Notes under the pieces: generated by a model
Told to the model about the DNA's origin: nothing
Database searches by the model: none
The model's input: the letters and a program-made list of their open reading frames with translations, nothing else
NCBI GenBank assembly: GCA_002317325.1
Contig: DCJB01000057.1
Coordinates: 1-13,729 of the forward strand
From: Bacteroidales bacterium UBA1711
GTDB taxonomy: Bacteria > Bacteroidota > Bacteroidia > Bacteroidales > P3
Reading direction: 5' to 3'
DNA length: 13,729 bases
Part shown: in pieces, positions 7,039 through 13,729 of the stretch
Layout of the letters: each line of letters begins with the position of its first letter
Numbering within the stretch: the first letter of the stretch is position 1
Program-made: the position numbers and the translations under genes

Positions 7039-8316
7039 ATGAAAAGAAAGACTTCCCCCCTACTCCTTTGCTTCTCACTGCTAATTGGCAACGCCTTCGG
7101 ACAGACCGACACCGTCGAAGGTTGGAGTTACGCAGTGCTACCCTGCCTCAGCTACAACACCGACCTCGGCCTCCACTACGGTGTTTACGGCAACGTGTTC
7201 AACTTCGGCCGGGGCGACGGCTGCACCTACCCACGATACAAGAACTACTTCAACGCCGAAGTGTCACGCTACACCAAAGGGCAGACACTCGGCTTCTTCC
7301 AATACGACGGGATGTCTCCGCTGCATGACATTTCGACCACCATAACCGCCATATACCTTGACGACCCCCACACACCGTTTCACGGATTCAACGGTGGACA
7401 GGACATAATAGGCAAAGACAACCACAATAATCTGCCGACAGAATCACCATATCAATTCATAAAACGAAAGCTGGCCCACATCGACCTAACCGTGAAGGGG
7501 ACAATACGAGACGGCCTCTACTGGATTGCCGGTTCATCTTACTGGCACTATGCCCCGTTGCGGAGTTTGACAGACGAACCGGGGCAGAGCCTCTTTGCTG
7601 AATACTGTGCCATGGGACTGGTGCGGCAAGATGAGATACAAGGCGGCGACCACATAGAACTGCGGGGCGGACTGTTTCTTGACACCCGAAAGCCAAACAG
7701 CGTCATTCCTTCGCAGGGAGTCTATGCCACGTTGTTTGCCACAATCTCGGCGGACCTAAAACGCGACCGATACAACTATGCTCAACTCAATGCCACATTG
7801 GCTCAGTTCCACCCGATTGGGAATGATCGCTGGGTGCTGGCCAACCAAATCTGCTTCCAAGGGCGAGTGGCAGGCGAACTGCCCTTCTATCTGCTACAGA
7901 ACATCAACGTGCTCATGATGAAGCAGACCTCGAGCGAAGGTCTCGGCGGAATGACCACCCTCAGAGGGGTGCCCGCCAGTCGCTGCGTAGGCAATTCATA
8001 TTATTGGATGAACACCGAACTGCGGATACGAATCTTCGACTTCAGCCTCCTACGCCGACACTTCTCAATAAGTACGAACCCTTTCTTCGACATGGGAGGC
8101 TTCGTAGCCCCCTACCGCATAGACGAACAGCGCGAAGCGTATAAACAGCGCGGCCTCACAATACAAACAAGCAAGCCCTATATGTCGGCTGGGGTGGGAC
8201 TGAAACTGATAATGAACCAGAACTTCGTCGTTGGCGGCGAGATAGCCAAAGCCATAACGCTCACAGGAGAGGACTTCCCCATCGGAATCAATCTGGGACT
8301 AAACTATATATTTTAA
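7039..8316 (+). CDS. Omp85/BamA-like outer-membrane beta-barrel without POTRA domains
   Basis: The start at 7039 gives a clean signal peptide, MKRKTSPLLLCFSLLIGNAFG; a start at 7003 would add 12 residues ahead of it and is less likely. The mature protein of about 400 residues begins almost at once with alternating strand-like segments (SYAVLPCLSYNTDLGLHYG) like the C-terminal 'surface antigen' barrel of BamA/TamA (PF01103). TLRGVPASR (about nt 7954-7980) sits where the family's L6 'RGF/RGY' arginine motif is expected, and the protein ends in a strand with a terminal aromatic (LGLNYIF), usual for outer-membrane barrels. There is no room for POTRA domains, so it resembles the short 'no N-terminal domain' Omp85 proteins of Bacteroidota rather than BamA. 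Its cargo, lipid or protein, is unknown. lnb starts 20 nt after its stop, so the two probably form an operon. Confidence 0.78.
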   Translation: MKRKTSPLLLCFSLLIGNAFGQTDTVEGWSYAVLPCLSYNTDLGLHYGVYGNVFNFGRGDGCTYPRYKNYFNAEVSRYTKGQTLGFFQYDGMSPLHDISTTITAIYLDDPHTPFHGFNGGQDIIGKDNHNNLPTESPYQFIKRKLAHIDLTVKGTIRDGLYWIAGSSYWHYAPLRSLTDEPGQSLFAEYCAMGLVRQDEIQGGDHIELRGGLFLDTRKPNSVIPSQGVYATLFATISADLKRDRYNYAQLNATLAQFHPIGNDRWVLANQICFQGRVAGELPFYLLQNINVLMMKQTSSEGLGGMTTLRGVPASRCVGNSYYWMNTELRIRIFDFSLLRRHFSISTNPFFDMGGFVAPYRIDEQREAYKQRGLTIQTSKPYMSAGVGLKLIMNQNFVVGGEIAKAITLTGEDFPIGINLGLNYIF

Positions 8317-8336
8317 TCCATAAACCACAAATTGGC

Positions 8337-9533
8337 ATGAAAAAGACAATCCTCATCACGCTCATCTGCTGTACCTTCTGCCTTGAAGCCCAAGAAGTGG
8401 CCCATGTGCCGCACATAGGCGACTCGGCCTTTGCCAGCGTACTCACCTGCGGTCCGGGCGACGAGTTCTACACGTCCTTCGGCCACAGTGCCCTGCGAGT
8501 CTGCGACCCAGCCCAAGGCATAGACATTGCCTACAATTACGGAACCTTCGACTTTGACATTCCGCACTTCTACTGGACCTTTGCCAAAGGCAATCTGAAC
8601 TATTCACTGTGCAACTACGATTTCAGTATGTTCAAAGAGGAGTACACCTACGAAGGACGTGCCGTGGTTGAACAGAGGCTAAAGCTCACAAACCAAGAGC
8701 TGAACAACCTGTTCATCGCACTTGAGACCAACGCTCTGCCGCAGTATCGTTACTACCAGTACGACTTCTTCCGAGACAACTGTGCCACGCGGGTAAGGGA
8801 TATGGTGGCCAATTCCCTTTGCCACCGTACCCTTGGGACAGAGTCGGCAAGCGACACAAACCTCTCCTACAGAAACATTCTATACAAGAGTACCGAGGGC
8901 AACCTGCTCTGGTGGCGGTTTCTTGTGGACATAACGCTCGGTGCTCGGTGCGACCATCGCTGCACCAACTACGAATACATGTTCTCACCCATAGAAATGA
9001 TGATGATAATGGACACCATGACCGTCAGCGACACCCGCCAACCGCTCACCGAACCCGCGCAACTGCTCATACCCGAGACCCGCGAACACAAAGCCAATGA
9101 AGTCCGCCCCGAACTGGTGTTTGCTGCCCTCTTCTTAGTCGTCTTAGCCCTCTCGCTGAGAGCACGACGCAAGAGAAGCAGCCTTCGGTGGTTAGACGTG
9201 ACGCTCTTCAGCACCGCCTTCATCGTGTCAGTCGTCGTAGTGTTCCTCTGGTTCTTCACCTCCCACTACTGCACCAAAGTCAACATGAACATCCTGTGGG
9301 CTTCTCCCCTCTTCCTCTATTTTGCCATACGAGGCGGCAAGTCCAACCGATGGGTGGTGGCAGTACAGTGCCTCATGCTGGCTGCAGCAATGATAATGTC
9401 AGTCACGGCATTCTTTGGGGGGCTGCTTGTCCAGCAAATCAACATAGCCCTCTTCTGGTTCGCCCTCACGCTGCTGACGCGTCTCATCCTGATGCGGGGC
9501 GGCAGCCTGAGCGAGGAAGAGTCAAACGCTTAG
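8337..9533 (+). CDS. lnb: Lnb-type lipoprotein N-acyltransferase (DUF4105)
   Basis: The 398-residue protein has an N-terminal signal or anchor (MKKTILITLICCTFCLEAQ), a periplasmic DUF4105 domain (PF13387, 'Lnb N-terminal periplasmic domain') and five hydrophobic C-terminal segments at about residues 259-277, 289-310, 318-332, 339-365 and 367-386. DUF4105 hallmarks are FGHSALRV with His50, YNYGTFDFD, FYWTFAKGNL and YDFFRDNCATRVRDM with Cys149; His50 and Cys149 are the probable catalytic pair. Lnb was reported in Bacteroides as the enzyme that adds the N-linked acyl chain to lipoproteins in place of Lnt, acting at the periplasmic face of the inner membrane. Several DUF4105 paralogs can occur per genome, so this copy may or may not be the main enzyme. 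It follows the barrel gene by 20 nt, and its TAG overlaps the TAA of the opposing gene. Confidence 0.82.
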   Translation: MKKTILITLICCTFCLEAQEVAHVPHIGDSAFASVLTCGPGDEFYTSFGHSALRVCDPAQGIDIAYNYGTFDFDIPHFYWTFAKGNLNYSLCNYDFSMFKEEYTYEGRAVVEQRLKLTNQELNNLFIALETNALPQYRYYQYDFFRDNCATRVRDMVANSLCHRTLGTESASDTNLSYRNILYKSTEGNLLWWRFLVDITLGARCDHRCTNYEYMFSPIEMMMIMDTMTVSDTRQPLTEPAQLLIPETREHKANEVRPELVFAALFLVVLALSLRARRKRSSLRWLDVTLFSTAFIVSVVVVFLWFFTSHYCTKVNMNILWASPLFLYFAIRGGKSNRWVVAVQCLMLAAAMIMSVTAFFGGLLVQQINIALFWFALTLLTRLILMRGGSLSEEESNA

Positions 9534-10801
9534 TTCAGACACTCCTGCGGTGCCTTTCGTTTCTTCTTCCATAGAGCCGCCACGTGGATATTGAATCGGT
9601 AGCCGCAGTAGAGCGAAACAGACCAGTCGAAACAGTTCTGCTTTAGCGTATTGTTTTTGTAGTGGTAGTTACTGAGGTTGCCAAAAGTACCTAATACCCA
9701 CCGCTCAGAAATATTCCAAAAGAGAGACAGACGGGTCTGAGCTGCCCAAGAAAAGGAGGGACGGCTAAAGGCTTCGTTCAATTCTTTGCGGCTGCTCTCG
9801 TACAATTCCTCATACGATCTCAGTTTGATAGGATCTTGTCCGAACTGACTGAAGTCAACAGGAGTCAGTCGGAGTTTAGCGGGCAGCGCGCAATTGAGCA
9901 TAGGTATCACCATCGCGCCGAACATCACCTTTCCGTTGTGAAAGACCCAATTGTAGCCGTACCCGGCGCCCAGCATGATGCTGTGGATGTTCACCGTGAA
10001 CGTGTCTGCCAAGAAATAATTGGCGAGGCTTGACGAATTGTAGGTGTTAAACGAATAGTTATACCGTGCCATCACGATGACCCCACCGGCACTCTTGGTC
10101 TGCCAGATACTCTGCTTCCAAGCGGCGGGGACAGAATAGTGGCGACTGTTAAACGAGTAGTGGGCGCTTCCCGAGAGGAAAGAGAAGCGGGAAGTCAGTT
10201 TCGACTGGATAAAACCACCTATGTCTGAAGATGGTAATTGGGTATTAAGCCGACGGACATCCTCACGCACAAGTTCGCCATCCTGATAAAGCATGACCCT
10301 ATTCTTGATAGAGCCGAGGGCGTCAAACTTCAACGCCAAGCCGAAGCGAGGCTGCACGATAGAGAGGTCGATGCTTGTCCATTTGCTAATCAGCGAGGGG
10401 CCCACCGCAAGTCCCCACCCCCTAAAATAGAGGCCCACCGTAGGCTTCAAACGGATGCCTGAGTTAGAGACGGAGTAGAAATCGAAAGGCTCGTCTTCAA
10501 AGATTGTCGGGAGGTCGATGCTCTGGCTGAGTCCGCCAGTGGAGGCGGACACCTTCACAAGCCATGGGTGGTTCTCAGGAAACGCCACATAGGCAGAGTC
10601 GTAACCTTTCAGCTGGGCGTTGGTTCGCCACTGGATAAAGCGGCGGTAGAGGCTGCTGGGATTGATAGTGTCGCCATACGAGCTGATATAAACAGTATCA
10701 TGTGTTTCCAAATTCACCACCATCCTGGGTTTCTGGGCACAGAGAGGGGTGGGTGCATACGCCAAAAACAGCATACAAATCAGCAGAAATCGGAGCCTCA
10801 T
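9530..10801 (-). CDS. DUF4421-like outer-membrane protein
   Basis: The 423-residue product starts with a signal peptide (MRLRFLLICMLFLAYAPTPLCAQ). The rest is rich in alternating, aromatic strand segments, for example GIRLKPTVGLYFRGWGLAVG, SAGGVIVMARYNYSFN and SVSLYCGYRFNIHVAALW, as expected for an outer-membrane beta-barrel. The layout agrees with my recollection of DUF4421 (PF14391), a Bacteroidota family of unknown function, but single motifs do not prove the assignment. After the last strand there is an unusual basic tail (WKKKRKAPQECLN). The ATG at 10801 lies only about 10 nt from the predicted transcript start, so the leader is very short. Its stop overlaps the lnb stop with no terminator between them. 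Possible roles are pore, receptor or structural barrel. Confidence 0.65.
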   Translation of the reverse strand: MRLRFLLICMLFLAYAPTPLCAQKPRMVVNLETHDTVYISSYGDTINPSSLYRRFIQWRTNAQLKGYDSAYVAFPENHPWLVKVSASTGGLSQSIDLPTIFEDEPFDFYSVSNSGIRLKPTVGLYFRGWGLAVGPSLISKWTSIDLSIVQPRFGLALKFDALGSIKNRVMLYQDGELVREDVRRLNTQLPSSDIGGFIQSKLTSRFSFLSGSAHYSFNSRHYSVPAAWKQSIWQTKSAGGVIVMARYNYSFNTYNSSSLANYFLADTFTVNIHSIMLGAGYGYNWVFHNGKVMFGAMVIPMLNCALPAKLRLTPVDFSQFGQDPIKLRSYEELYESSRKELNEAFSRPSFSWAAQTRLSLFWNISERWVLGTFGNLSNYHYKNNTLKQNCFDWSVSLYCGYRFNIHVAALWKKKRKAPQECLN

Positions 10802-10819
10802 CAGCAGTCATCTTTTTTG

Positions 10820-10827
10820 CAAAAGTA
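10820..10827 (-). promoter_or_regulatory. -7 promoter element for the DUF4421-like gene
   Basis: Read on the minus strand this is TACTTTTG, an exact TAnnTTTG match, in an A/T-rich tract. The start codon is 18 nt downstream of the box, so the 5' leader is about 10 nt. A TTTT run about 18-19 nt upstream could serve as a degenerate -33 box. Confidence 0.6.
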
Positions 10828-10880
10828 CACTTTTTTTTGAAAATAAAAAGCACACTCTTCGCTAATCCAAAAAATAGTAC

Positions 10881-10888
10881 TAACTTTG
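10881..10888 (+). promoter_or_regulatory. -7 promoter element for the DUF3857 tandem
   Basis: TAACTTTG matches TAnnTTTG exactly. TTCG at 10858-10861 lies 19 nt upstream and matches three of four bases of the -33 TTTG box. The predicted transcript start near 10895 lies just past the ATG at 10893, which excludes that codon and supports ATG 10923. Confidence 0.7.
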
Positions 10889-10922
10889 CAGAATGAATAT
10901 CATACATCACCATACTGTAACT

Positions 10923-12839
10923 ATGTCGTACAAACCAATCATTACCGCCTTAGCGGCAGTGTTTTTCGCGCTGCCAGCCACAGCCCAGCACAAAACCATC
11001 TTCTTTGACAGCACCATTGTGAGAATGGAAGAGTCGGGGCTCAGCCACGTCGTCAACCATCGCAGAATCAGAGCCAACGACTTTGCCGGCTGCCGAGACC
11101 TTTCCTGTGTGAAAGTTGACTATGAGCCCCTGTCGTCCTACGTTGAGTTCACCACTGCTGTCGTCCGCCGTGCCAGCGGCCGCGTTGATACGCTCTCAAC
11201 CGAGGCCTACGACTATGTGGCTCCCGCCCGCCTCATCTACTGGGGAGCCAGTCAGAAAATGATCGAGGTGGGACACCTCGACCCCGGCGACGAAGTAGAA
11301 TACTCGACCTATCGAAAAGGGTTCACCTACGCCCTGCTCCGGGACGAGAGCAGCAGCGACGAACGGTTTGTCCCCCCCATGCGGGGACACTTCTACGACA
11401 TCGTCCCCTTTTGGAGCGACGACCCCGTAGAGGAAAAAGTCTATCGTGTAAGCGTACTCTCCTCAAAGAACCTGAAGTTTGAACTGTACAACTGCGATGG
11501 CGGTGCTGCCGCCCCAGTGCGCATAGACACCCTCCGCACAGCGGACTGGGTGACATACACCTTCACCAAGAGCGGAATCGTCCCGCTTCGCAGAGAACCC
11601 GCCGCCTTGGCCAACAACGACATCCAGTGCAAGCTGCTGCTCAGCACCAGTCCCAACTGGGAGGCCAAGTCCATGTGGTTCTACGGGGTGAATGAAGATT
11701 ACGGCAGTTTTGTTCCCACTCCCGAAGTCAAAGCCAAAGTAGAAGAGCTGCTCCGATCGGCCGCCACCGAGCGCGACAGCATCGGCATACTCACCCACTG
11801 GGTAGCCGACAACATCCGCTATGCCGGCATCAGTATGGGGCCCGGCGAGGGCTACACGCTCCACAAAGCCGACATGAACTTCACCGACCGTGCCGGGGTG
11901 TGCAAAGACAAAGCGGGGATGCTGGTATGTATGCTGCGGGCTGCGGGCTTCAAGGCCTACGCAGCCATGACCATGGCTCACGAGCGGATAGACCGCATCC
12001 CGGCCGACCAGTTCAACCACAGCGTCTGTGCGGTACAGCTGCGAAACGGGAAGTACGAGATGCTTGACCCGACCTGGGTGCCAAACGTCCGTGAGCTGTG
12101 GTCGAGTGCCGAACAGCAGCAAGGCTACCTCATGGGACTGCCCGGGGGAGCCGACCTGATGTACACCCCCATCTCCACACCCGAGAACCACTACATTCGT
12201 ATTGCCGCCAAAAGTGCCATTGACAAAGAAGGCACACTCAGCGGCGCCATCACCATCACCGCCGAAGGGCAGAGTGACCGTGCGGTTCGGGGGGTCTTTG
12301 CCGGCCGCACCGCCGAATGGAGGCAGAACCTCGAAACCGAACTGCTGCGTATCGACCCTCGGGCAAGAATCACCAAAATCACCCACACCGACAACGACAA
12401 GTACCTTGAACAGCCCGTCACCATCACCTACGAATACACCATACCCAAATACGCCATCGTAGATGGGAAGACCCTCGTCTTCACCCCGTTTTCGGCCCGC
12501 AACTTCTACGGCCGCGCCATGAGCCACCTGAACTTCAACACCGACCCGGCGAGCCGCACCCAGCCCTTTGCCGATGCCTGTTCGAGGCTGGTCCAGATAA
12601 GCGACACCATCACCCTTCCCGACACATACACCCAGTTCCACTACCCCTACATCTGCGGAGTGGCCGACCCTGCCGCCAGTTTCGGCTGCCAGTACTGGTT
12701 GGAAGGCGACAAGCTCATCTTCGCCGAGACCGTCATGCTGGGCAAACGCATATACGAAGCGGCGGACTGGCCCGTCTTCCGTCAAGTAGTCAAGAATCAG
12801 CAGACCCTTGCCCACACACCCGCCATACTCACCAAGTAG
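10923..12839 (+). CDS. Exported DUF3857 / transglutaminase-like protein
   Basis: Starting at 10923 the protein has 638 residues and a good signal peptide (MSYKPIITALAAVFFALPATAQ). An in-frame ATG at 10893 would add ten His-rich residues and lies at the predicted transcript start, so it is rejected. The N-terminal half is DUF3857 (PF12969), with the typical SCVKVDYEPLSSYVEF and LDPGDEVEYSTYRKG. The middle is a transglutaminase-core fold (PF01841): WVADNIRYAGI, then Cys327 in GVCKDKAGML, His366 in NHSVCAVQL and Asp382 in MLDPTW, an apparently intact Cys-His-Asp triad. The C-terminal part resembles DUF3858. The protein is probably periplasmic. The family is common in Bacteroidota, but its substrate (protein crosslinking or proteolysis) is not known to me. 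A close paralog starts 31 nt downstream, so the two are likely cotranscribed. Confidence 0.9.
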   Translation: MSYKPIITALAAVFFALPATAQHKTIFFDSTIVRMEESGLSHVVNHRRIRANDFAGCRDLSCVKVDYEPLSSYVEFTTAVVRRASGRVDTLSTEAYDYVAPARLIYWGASQKMIEVGHLDPGDEVEYSTYRKGFTYALLRDESSSDERFVPPMRGHFYDIVPFWSDDPVEEKVYRVSVLSSKNLKFELYNCDGGAAAPVRIDTLRTADWVTYTFTKSGIVPLRREPAALANNDIQCKLLLSTSPNWEAKSMWFYGVNEDYGSFVPTPEVKAKVEELLRSAATERDSIGILTHWVADNIRYAGISMGPGEGYTLHKADMNFTDRAGVCKDKAGMLVCMLRAAGFKAYAAMTMAHERIDRIPADQFNHSVCAVQLRNGKYEMLDPTWVPNVRELWSSAEQQQGYLMGLPGGADLMYTPISTPENHYIRIAAKSAIDKEGTLSGAITITAEGQSDRAVRGVFAGRTAEWRQNLETELLRIDPRARITKITHTDNDKYLEQPVTITYEYTIPKYAIVDGKTLVFTPFSARNFYGRAMSHLNFNTDPASRTQPFADACSRLVQISDTITLPDTYTQFHYPYICGVADPAASFGCQYWLEGDKLIFAETVMLGKRIYEAADWPVFRQVVKNQQTLAHTPAILTK

Positions 12840-12870
12840 CAACAACCATAGAACCCAACACTTCTCGAAC

Positions 12871-13729
12871 ATGAAAAAGATAACCTCACTCGCCCTATTG
12901 ATTGTTTTCGCGCTCACCTGCGCTGCGCAGGCCACGCAGCCCGATGCCGAATACCTCCTCATACGCCGCAGCTACAAAGTCAATAGCGACAAAACCATAG
13001 ACATCAGGTATCGGAAAGAGATAAAGCTCATCCGCAACCGCGCCATCACGGCATACGCAGACAAAGGCGAAACCTTCATCACTTACAACCCTGCATTTGA
13101 GGAGTTGAAAATCAACGAGTGCTACACCGTGCGTGCCGACGGCACACGGGTGCAGACCCCCAAGAACGCCTTTGTGCTGCAGCTTCCCTCAGAATGTGCC
13201 GACTGCGGCCGTCTCAACGGAATCAGAGAAATGGCCATCGTCCACACCGCCCTTGAGTACAACTGCACCATCGTCCTCGACTACACCATCCACCGCAAGA
13301 GTCCCATGCTCTCCGTCGCCTTCGACCTGCAGCAGGACTGCCCTGTCAAGCGGTACGAGATACGCTATCCCGACGGCCACACAGAGACCCACACCGACCT
13401 CCCGCAAAAACACATCGACCCCTATATGCCAGTCAAGAGAGACCGTGATGTGGTCTTTATGATAGGCGACAAGCCTTCGTTCAAAGCCGAGACCGCGCTC
13501 CCCGAAGCGGCCACGCTGCTTTCCAGCCTCAAGAGGGAGGGCGACCTGCAGACCCTCGAGAGCATTCGCGACTGGGTGGTTGACTATGTCCGCCTCAACC
13601 CCGTTGACCCGGCCCGCACCGACTACGCCATGACCCCTGCTGGCGACGTGTTCCGCAGCAACTGCGGCACCTTCATCGACAAAACCGGCCTCCTTGCCGC
13701 CCTACTCAACCAAGCGGGCTTCTCCACAG
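12871..13729 (+). CDS. Second DUF3857 / transglutaminase-like protein (3' end cut by window)
   Basis: The frame is open from ATG 12871 to the right edge (286 codons visible). It starts with a signal peptide (MKKITSLALLIVFALTCAAQA), cleaved probably after AQA. LTC is a poor lipobox, so a lipoprotein is unlikely. The DUF3857 region follows (YLLIRRSYKVNSDKTIDIRY, YNPAFEELKINECYTVRADG, VLDYTIHRKSPML). The transglutaminase-like core then begins with IRDWVVDYVRLNPVD and SNCGTFIDKTGLLAALLNQA, with Cys265 as probable nucleophile. His and Asp would lie beyond the window. The Cys context (NCGTFIDK) differs from GVCKDK in the upstream paralog, so the two may differ in substrate. The order, 31-nt spacing and absence of a terminator or promoter between them support one operon. 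Confidence 0.9.
   Translation, partial: MKKITSLALLIVFALTCAAQATQPDAEYLLIRRSYKVNSDKTIDIRYRKEIKLIRNRAITAYADKGETFITYNPAFEELKINECYTVRADGTRVQTPKNAFVLQLPSECADCGRLNGIREMAIVHTALEYNCTIVLDYTIHRKSPMLSVAFDLQQDCPVKRYEIRYPDGHTETHTDLPQKHIDPYMPVKRDRDVVFMIGDKPSFKAETALPEAATLLSSLKREGDLQTLESIRDWVVDYVRLNPVDPARTDYAMTPAGDVFRSNCGTFIDKTGLLAALLNQAGFST

Noticed and set aside
10893..10922. Start codon at 10893 for the first DUF3857 protein
   Set aside because: It lies at the predicted transcript start and adds a His-rich stretch before an otherwise ideal signal peptide; the ATG at 10923 fits better.
11463..12962. Long minus-strand open frame (499 codons) opposite the DUF3857 gene
   Set aside because: It mirrors the real gene in a codon-biased, C-ending sequence. 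Its product is Val/Gly-rich without domains, while the plus strand has a complete transglutaminase core.
1..13729. CRISPR arrays, tRNA or rRNA genes, insertion sequences, phage genes, attachment sites
   Set aside because: I looked for regularly spaced repeats, cloverleaf or TTCRANY-type sequence, transposase motifs and terminal repeats, and found none I could support.

Overview
The window reads as chromosomal DNA of a Bacteroidota bacterium, most likely an uncultured Bacteroidales with fairly GC-rich coding sequence. The support is: promoters of the TAnnTTTG type with no Shine-Dalgarno sequences and A/T-rich leaders; a metalloprotease ending in a type IX secretion (Por/T9SS) sorting domain; and families concentrated in this phylum (Lnb/DUF4105, DUF4421-like, DUF3857/transglutaminase pairs, Bacteroidales-style GcvT). 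No genus can be assigned from this sequence alone.

Layout. Positions 2-2845 (+) hold a secreted M6-type zinc metalloprotease, cut by the left edge inside its signal peptide. A 406-nt gap carries inverted repeats and a promoter. Then comes gcvT (3252-4358), followed closely by a HEPN-domain gene (4368-4778) and an overlapping minimal nucleotidyltransferase gene (4739-5056); this block ends in a perfect 14-bp intrinsic terminator at 5072-5107. A promoter at 5248-5255 precedes a possible 72-residue small protein (5281-5499). Next are a DUF1015 gene (5622-6887), a POTRA-less Omp85-like outer-membrane barrel (7039-8316) and an Lnb-type lipoprotein N-acyltransferase (8337-9533), the last two only 20 nt apart. 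A minus-strand DUF4421-like outer-membrane protein (9530-10801) collides tail to tail with lnb, the stop codons overlapping. A 121-nt divergent promoter region separates it from two tandem DUF3857/transglutaminase-like exported proteins (10923-12839, and 12871 to the right edge).

How the genes relate. Most of the window concerns the cell envelope: a T9SS-exported protease, two outer-membrane barrels, a lipoprotein-maturing enzyme and two periplasmic transglutaminase-fold proteins. gcvT (glycine cleavage, folate one-carbon supply) and DUF1015 are the soluble genes with household character. The HEPN/nucleotidyltransferase pair looks like an accessory toxin-antitoxin-type insertion hitchhiking behind gcvT. 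I see no CRISPR array, tRNA, rRNA, insertion sequence or phage gene. I found no convincing wholly new system. The best candidates for a second look are the barrel plus Lnb pair, the HEPN-first HEPN/MNT pair without a canonical HEPN RNase motif, and the small ORF behind its own promoter.
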